Below are positions 35,123-39,435 of a stretch of 39,435 nt of DNA, one piece after another (the stretch's first letter is position 1; every line of letters begins with the position of its first letter). Below the pieces are notes generated by a model that saw nothing but the letters and a program-made list of their open reading frames with translations, was not told the origin of the DNA and ran no database searches. Source of the stretch: Roseibacillus sp. (lineage in GTDB: Bacteria; Verrucomicrobiota; Verrucomicrobiia; Verrucomicrobiales; Akkermansiaceae). The position numbers and the translations under genes are program-made. Location of the stretch: contig JAAZXD010000001.1 in the NCBI GenBank assembly GCA_014240355.1, forward strand, positions 1 through 39,435, written 5' to 3'.

Positions 35123-37666
35123 ATGGCGAGATCCAGGAACAAGTCGAAGCGGAAGGGCGCCGACGAGTCTCGTTGGTCGAGTGAGGGGATGGGCATCTTG
35201 CTTGCAGGAACGGGCGTGCTCCTGCTCCTGTCGCTCATTTCGTACACCCCGGGGGATCTGCCGATCAAGTTTCCGTTCACCGATTGGACGCTTCTGGGGG
35301 ACTTCGCCCTGGGAATGGAAGCAAATCATCCCCGGGACAACTGGATTGGGCCGGTGGGGAGCCTGATCGGTTTCGGCCAGATTCAGCTCTTTGGGGTGGC
35401 GGCCTATCTGCTTCCGCTGGGATTGATCTGGCTGGGCGTGGCGCGTCTCTTTCTGGATGCGTCCTTCAGCATGCGAACCTGGATTGGATTTGCGGTCTGC
35501 CTGGTCAGTGGTGCGAGCCTGGTGGCGGTGCAGGACAGCTTCTTTACGAGTTGGCAGACGACATACCTGATTGCCGGGACGGGTGGAGTGATTGGAGAGG
35601 GACTGGGCATAGTGGTATTCAAGGGACTGCTCAACAGTCTGGGCTCGATCATCCTGCTCGGGATGATCTACTGGTTGAGTTTTTTCACCCTGCTGGGAGC
35701 GCACCCCATCAAGTTCGTCAAGGAACTGTGCCGCTGGATTGTCGAAAAGAGTGGTGAGATCCGTGAAGCCTGGGCTGCACGGGTGGAGGAGAAGAGCGGA
35801 TCGGACAGGTCGCGGTCGTCTTCGAAGGAGAAGTCGGCGTCCCGGAAAAAGAAGGTGAAGGACCGGAAACCTCTGGTGGAAGCAGAGGAGGAGCAGTGGG
35901 AGAGTGAGGCGGAAGCCGATTTCGAAGAGGACGAGGAAGGGCAGTCCCACTTGCCCCTGCAGGAACTTCCCGAACCGCAGATCATTGATGCCACCCAGCG
36001 CATCAGGCCCACCATTGAGGCCGGAGCCAAACCCTTCGAGCGCAAGAAACCCAAACAGCATGCCGCCCTCAGCACGGAAGGTTTCGAGGATTACGAACTG
36101 CCCGGGTTCGATCTGCTGGAATATGAGGAGGAGGATTCCCCAACCGAGGACAACACTGATGTCCTCATTGCGCAGCAAACCAAGATCGTGGAGACTCTCA
36201 AGGCGTTCGGAGTGGATGTGACCGCTGGTGACATCACCCGTGGCCCGACCATCACCCGTTACGAGGTTTACCCGAGCGTTGGCCTGCGGGTGAGCCGGAT
36301 CGCACAGTTGGAACCGGACCTGGCGCGGGCGACCAAGGCGGAGCGGATCAACATTCTCGCCCCTATTCCCGGCAAGGATACGGTGGGAATCGAGATTGCC
36401 AATGACTCGCGGATGCCCGTGGCCCTGCGGGAACTGCTGCAGGACGACGAGTTCCGCAGCTCCAAGCGCAAGATCCCTCTCGCTCTGGGCAAGGATGTCT
36501 ATGGCAAGGCGGTCATCGGCGATCTCGCAGCCATGCCACACCTTCTGGTGGCGGGCGCCACCGGATCCGGCAAGTCGGTCTGTATCAACTCAATCATCTC
36601 AAGTATTCTCTTCAAGTTCGGTCCAGACGAGCTGCGGTTCATCATGATTGACCCGAAAGTGGTTGAAATGCAGATCTATTCAGCTCTTCCGCACCTCGTA
36701 GTGCCGGTCGTTACTGATCCGCGTAAGGTGGTGGGTGCGCTCAAGTGGTGCGTCAATGAAATGGAGCGGCGCTACAAGATCTTCGCCAAAGAAGGTGTTC
36801 GGAACTTCGATTCCTTCAACAACCGGGTGCGCGACGAGGGGGAATACGGACTTGATGCAGCGGAGGAGGACTGTGAAGAGGAAGAGGAAATCGTCGATGA
36901 GGAGCAGGTTGAGTCGATTGCAGCGGCGCTGGAGGATGGGGAACTGGGGCCGGTGGATGGAGACTGGGAAGAGGAAGAAGAGATCCCCGACCGTTTCCCC
37001 TACATTGTGGTGATTATCGATGAACTGGCTGATCTCATGCAGACCGCTCCGGCTGATGTGGAGATGTGTATCGCCCGGATTGCACAGAAGGCTCGGGCGG
37101 CAGGAATCCATCTGATAGTAGCCACTCAGACGCCGCGGGCCGATGTGGTGACCGGGATCATCAAGGCGAACATCCCGAGTCGTATCGCCTTTCAGGTGTC
37201 CTCGGCCCTGGACAGTCGCGTTATTCTCGACGGCAAGGGTGCGGAGAAACTGGTAGGCAAGGGTGACCTGCTCTTCCTGCCGCCCGGCTCGGCCAAGCTC
37301 GACCGGGCCCAGGGCGCCTGGATTTCCGACGAGGAAGTGGAATCCCTGGTGGAGTTCTGCTCCGACCAGAGCGAGCAGCGTTTCGAGAAAAGTGTGCAGG
37401 CCAGTATTGAGGGTGGAGGAGGAGGGGAAGATGGTGATGAGGATGAGGTTTCCGATGCCGATGAGGAGATTCTCCAGAAGTGTCTCGAGGTCATCATGCA
37501 GGAACAGAAGGCGAGCACATCGCTTCTGCAGCGGCGGCTGCGTCTGGGCTATACCCGTGCCGCCCGCATGGTAGATATCCTTGAGCAGCGCGGGATCGTG
37601 GGTCCGGCAGACGGAGCGAAACCTCGCGAGGTGTATTTCAAGGAGGAACCCGCGGGGATAGAGTAG
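35123..37666 (+). CDS. ftsK: DNA translocase FtsK/SpoIIIE
   Basis: A septal DNA pump that moves chromosome ends through the division septum and supports dimer resolution. The N-terminus has four hydrophobic segments (about 28-48, 74-113, 116-135 and 150-193). A linker rich in Glu, Lys and Ser follows (about 200-345). The RecA-like motor has Walker A GATGSGKS at 478-485 and Walker B VVIIDELADL at about 629-637 (Asp633, Glu634), with ATQTPRADVVTGIIKANIPS and the DSRVILDG block after it. The C-terminal winged-helix gamma domain (about 795-845) has TSLLQRRLRLGYTRAARMVD and contacts KOPS-type sequences. Length 847 aa is normal. Oddity: an acidic insertion of about 45 residues (about 573-620), with EEEEE twice, separates FDSFNNRVRDE from Walker B. 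The start is the ATG at 35123; the gene ends in TAG. Confidence 0.96.
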   Translation: MARSRNKSKRKGADESRWSSEGMGILLAGTGVLLLLSLISYTPGDLPIKFPFTDWTLLGDFALGMEANHPRDNWIGPVGSLIGFGQIQLFGVAAYLLPLGLIWLGVARLFLDASFSMRTWIGFAVCLVSGASLVAVQDSFFTSWQTTYLIAGTGGVIGEGLGIVVFKGLLNSLGSIILLGMIYWLSFFTLLGAHPIKFVKELCRWIVEKSGEIREAWAARVEEKSGSDRSRSSSKEKSASRKKKVKDRKPLVEAEEEQWESEAEADFEEDEEGQSHLPLQELPEPQIIDATQRIRPTIEAGAKPFERKKPKQHAALSTEGFEDYELPGFDLLEYEEEDSPTEDNTDVLIAQQTKIVETLKAFGVDVTAGDITRGPTITRYEVYPSVGLRVSRIAQLEPDLARATKAERINILAPIPGKDTVGIEIANDSRMPVALRELLQDDEFRSSKRKIPLALGKDVYGKAVIGDLAAMPHLLVAGATGSGKSVCINSIISSILFKFGPDELRFIMIDPKVVEMQIYSALPHLVVPVVTDPRKVVGALKWCVNEMERRYKIFAKEGVRNFDSFNNRVRDEGEYGLDAAEEDCEEEEEIVDEEQVESIAAALEDGELGPVDGDWEEEEEIPDRFPYIVVIIDELADLMQTAPADVEMCIARIAQKARAAGIHLIVATQTPRADVVTGIIKANIPSRIAFQVSSALDSRVILDGKGAEKLVGKGDLLFLPPGSAKLDRAQGAWISDEEVESLVEFCSDQSEQRFEKSVQASIEGGGGGEDGDEDEVSDADEEILQKCLEVIMQEQKASTSLLQRRLRLGYTRAARMVDILEQRGIVGPADGAKPREVYFKEEPAGIE

Positions 37667-37683
37667 CAGGAATCCGGGACGTC

Positions 37684-38304
37684 TTATCGGGAAGGGGACT
37701 GGAGCAGGTACTGGACCGCGGCCATGATGGCTCCGTGGATCTCCTCGATGGCTTGATCCGCATCGATCACACGCAGGAAATCGTCCTGCACGGAATGGAA
37801 AATCTGACTGCAATGCTGCAGGGATTCCCGCTGTTCGAATTCGTTGCCCCGCCCGTCGCGGACGCCGATCCGTTCAAGAGCCGTGTCGAGGGAGAGGTCG
37901 AGAAGGAGAAGCAGGTCGGGGCGGGGTGCAAATTCCTCATTGATCCTGCGGATCTCTCCGGGATCGAAGCCGCGGACCCCCTGATAGGCCATGGTGGAAA
38001 AGTAATAGCGGTCGAGGATGACGATCTCGCCATCCTGCAGGGCAGGAGCGATGAGCTTTTCCACGTGCTCACGCCGGTCCTGGTGAAAGAGTTGAAGTTC
38101 CTCCTCGGGAGAGAGCCGCCCGCTGGTGGCTGACTCCCGCAGCCTGCGGCCGAATGGTCCGTCGGTGGGTTCGCGGGAGAGAATCACGCGGCGTCCCTCC
38201 TGGCGCAGGGCCTTGGCAAGGAGTCCGGCCTGGGTCGACTTGCCCGTGCCGTCGATGCCTTCCAGGACGATGAGGAGACCGGGGTGATTTCGGGGTGTGC
38301 TCAG
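37684..38304 (-). CDS. tmk: Thymidylate kinase with non-standard (CTG?) start
   Basis: Tmk phosphorylates dTMP to dTDP with ATP. The P-loop GIDGTGKSTQ is visible only when the frame is read upstream of the GTG at 38187, which would remove the ATP site. Other blocks: SREPTDGPFGRRLRE (dTMP binding), ILDRYYFSTMAYQG (the DRYY motif), PDLLLLLDLS and the RDGRGNEFEQRE lid. In this frame a TGA at 38316-38314 is followed by no ATG, GTG or TTG before the P-loop. CTG at 38304-38302 is the only plausible near-start and gives 206 aa, the normal family length (numbering from it puts GIDGTGKS at 16-23). An ATG at 38339 is out of frame by a 20-bp repeat unit (see the repeat feature). It converges with ftsK, with 17 nt between the stops. 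Confidence 0.85.
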   Translation of the reverse strand: MSTPRNHPGLLIVLEGIDGTGKSTQAGLLAKALRQEGRRVILSREPTDGPFGRRLRESATSGRLSPEEELQLFHQDRREHVEKLIAPALQDGEIVILDRYYFSTMAYQGVRGFDPGEIRRINEEFAPRPDLLLLLDLSLDTALERIGVRDGRGNEFEQRESLQHCSQIFHSVQDDFLRVIDADQAIEEIHGAIMAAVQYLLQSPSR

Positions 38305-38328
38305 AGGAAAGTTTCAGTGCTCAGAGGA
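38297..38328. repeat. 12-bp direct repeat with 20-bp period at the tmk 5' end
   Basis: GTGCTCAGAGGA occurs at 38297-38308 and again at 38317-38328. The repeat overlaps the tmk start region. Deleting one 20-bp unit would join the ATG at 38339 (reading MGGNPLST) in frame to the tmk sequence PRNHPGLLIVLEGIDG, giving a full-length Tmk with a conventional start. With both copies present the ATG frame ends at TGA after 12 codons. Confidence 0.8.
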
Positions 38329-38380
38329 TTGCCTCCCATGGCCAGCATGCTGCACGTTGCAGACTATGAATGGAGGAGGG

Positions 38381-38454
38381 CACTCCCGGCAGGATTTGAA
38401 CCTGCGACCTACGGATTAGAAATCCGTTGCTCTATCCAACTGAGCTACGGGAGC
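38381..38454 (-). tRNA. tRNA-Arg(UCU)
   Basis: A 74-nt cloverleaf on the - strand. The acceptor stem pairs GCTCCCG with CGGGAGT (one G-U), the D-arm is GCTC/GAGC, the anticodon arm is ACGGA/TCCGT around loop TTTCTAA with anticodon TCT (reads AGA), and the T-arm is GCAGG/CCTGC around TTCAAAT. The discriminator is G; no CCA is encoded. It lies upstream of tmk on the same strand. Confidence 0.95.
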
Positions 38455-38857
38455 GTGGGCAGGATTCTACGCCATCGGGGAGAGTTGGCAAGACAGCCGG
38501 TGGAGTGGGGGGAGCCCTGATGCTGCCCTTATGGCGCGAGATTGCAGGTTGGGAAGCCGTAGCAGGGTTCTCTCTTGCAGGGGCGGTGCTTCATGCCGCG
38601 GCTGGTAGTAATCAAGGGTCCTGCTGCCGGGAAGACGAGACAGTTCTCCGGCGAGGAAATCCTTGGCAAGGACGCGGCCCCACGATCGTCATCAGCATCG
38701 CCCCGTATTGCGAGCGACAGGCGACAGAGTGATCCTTACTGATTCCTGCCAGGAATTCCCTTTTTGGGGCGGTCCATGCGCCGGGGTTGGAGGGGGTTCA
38801 GAGAGGAGGCAGATGGAAAGTGCCATGGCAGGATGGAGAGACGAGTCCTTGCCAGGT
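38455..38857. other. 403-bp stretch without an intact gene
   Basis: Between the tRNA and the terminal isomerase gene. No intact CDS on either strand is convincing. The only recognisable content is the FHA-like relic at 38593-38742. The remainder (38455-38592 and 38743-38857) shows no repeats, strong hairpins or promoter boxes that I can support. Confidence 0.6.
38593..38742 (+). pseudogene. Probable frameshifted FHA-domain relic
   Basis: From the ATG at 38593, the first 30 codons read MPRLVVIKGPAAGKTRQFSG, then EEILGKDAAP, which fits the first strands of an FHA domain (LVVxxGPxxGxxxxLxxxxxxIGRD). The same frame then loses all resemblance. A neighbouring frame, entered at about 38680, reads TIVISIAPYCERQATE, which fits the next FHA strand and loop (DIVISDxxVSRxHAE). 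Both frames stop before 38743. The simplest reading is an FHA phosphothreonine-binding domain broken by a frameshift and truncated. The match is short, so chance resemblance cannot be excluded. Confidence 0.35.
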
Positions 38858-39435
38858 TCATGAATGGATGCCGAGCATGCGGTCGAGCGAATCGGCGGTT
38901 TGATGAATGAGGGCCTCGGGGTAATGAGGGTAGGGGTGGAAATATTCGAAGGTCAGGTAGCCATCGTAGCCTGTTGCGTCGAAGGCCTCGATCACTGCGG
39001 GCCAGTCCGTGGTGCCGTCGAGGAGGGGGCGAAAGGACTCCAGGGAATAGTCGGTGCCTTTCTTGGAAAATTCCTTGAGGTGTACGTTGCGGATACGCCG
39101 TCCAAGGATGCGAATCCAGTGCTCCGGAAACTGGAATAGCATAATGTTGCCGGTGTCGAAATGCACCTGCACATATTCACTGCCAAACCCGTCGACGAAC
39201 CGGATCATCTCCTCCGGCGAGAGCAGGTAGCCGTTGAAGAAAATGTTCTCCATGTTCAGGTGAACCTTCAGTTTCTCGGCCGTGGGCAGCAGCTTCCCGA
39301 TGGCGGCCCTGGCGCGCTGGTCGCAGACGTCGTTCGGTGTGGGGTCGTGATCCTCACGCCAAGGCATGTGCACCGCGCCGGGCACCACGAGCAGGTTTTC
39401 CGTGCCCAGATGGTGGGCAGCCTCGGTCATCAACC
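38858..39435 (-). CDS. TIM-barrel sugar isomerase/epimerase, 5' end outside window
   Basis: The C-terminal 190 or so residues of a xylose-isomerase-like TIM-barrel enzyme (AP endonuclease 2 family); the frame runs to the window edge, so the start is missing. The likely metal ligands are Glu in LNMENIFFN, Asp in VHFDTGN, His in NVHLKEF and Glu in LTFEYF. The GAVHMPWREDHDPTPNDVCD segment lies between the third and fourth strands, with VCDQRARAAIGKLLPTAEKL as the next helix. Overall it resembles L-xylulose-5-phosphate 3-epimerase/hexulose-6-phosphate isomerase-type proteins, but the substrate is unknown. It is intact where visible, unlike the other isomerase gene at 20149. Confidence 0.8.
   Translation of the reverse strand, partial: LMTEAAHHLGTENLLVVPGAVHMPWREDHDPTPNDVCDQRARAAIGKLLPTAEKLKVHLNMENIFFNGYLLSPEEMIRFVDGFGSEYVQVHFDTGNIMLFQFPEHWIRILGRRIRNVHLKEFSKKGTDYSLESFRPLLDGTTDWPAVIEAFDATGYDGYLTFEYFHPYPHYPEALIHQTADSLDRMLGIHS

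Noticed and set aside
35078-36541. 487-codon - strand open frame opposite the ftsK 5' half
   Set aside because: Shadow of ftsK; no recognisable protein.
38284-38520. 78-codon + strand frame across the tRNA
   Set aside because: It is the complement of tRNA-Arg and the tmk 5' end; no protein resemblance beyond the tRNA-derived reading.
38593-38640. P-loop-like GPAAGKT in the short frame beside the tRNA
   Set aside because: The spacing is one residue short of GxxxxGK[ST], and the surrounding sequence fits an FHA strand better.

Overview
The window is high-GC chromosomal DNA, most likely from a member of the Verrucomicrobiota; Planctomycetota is the main alternative. The inference rests on a combination typical of that superphylum: a DUF1549/DUF1553 protein with a planctomycete-type cytochrome c-like domain next to a DUF1501 protein, a DUF1800/DUF1501 operon, formylglycine-type sulfatases, a sialidase, LamG and PA14 extracellular proteins, and a pseudopilin-like (T2SSG-type) domain. 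No phage, IS transposase or CRISPR array is visible.

Layout. Positions 1-10462 (mostly + strand) are a glycan- and surface-related region: sulfatase, DUF1549/1553 protein, a DUF1501 gene broken by an in-frame TAG, an aromatic/aspartate aminotransferase, an internally deleted sulfatase relic, an exported sialidase with five Asp boxes, and a secreted LamG protein. Positions 10537-19978 are on the - strand: a promoter-led operon of a giant secreted DUF1800 protein (Ca-binding repeat, PA14, Calx-beta-like), a Tat-exported DUF1501 protein and a membrane-anchored protein with a GspG-like C-terminus, and upstream of it a TPR-redoxin fusion. Positions 20149-21918 carry a TIM-barrel sugar isomerase/epimerase with a second in-frame TAG, and fdhD.

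From 22211 to 38454 the content is mainly housekeeping: M1 metallopeptidase, YjbQ family protein, nadC, birA, valS, an unrecognised HHH/two-TM/zinc-ribbon protein, dtd, a LysR regulator coupled to purU, a class I mannose-6-phosphate isomerase, a TIGR04282-type glycosyltransferase, ftsK with an unusual acidic insertion, tmk, and tRNA-Arg(UCU). The end of the window holds a probable frameshifted FHA-domain relic and the 3' part of another TIM-barrel sugar isomerase.

Two themes stand out. First, four non-housekeeping loci are broken (two nonsense codons, one internal deletion, one probable frameshift), while the housekeeping genes are intact. Second, tmk has no ATG/GTG/TTG start in its own frame. 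A 12-bp direct repeat with a 20-bp period lies exactly at its 5' end, and loss of one repeat unit would restore an in-frame ATG. The DUF1800-DUF1501-pseudopilin-like operon is the best candidate for a poorly described multi-gene system.
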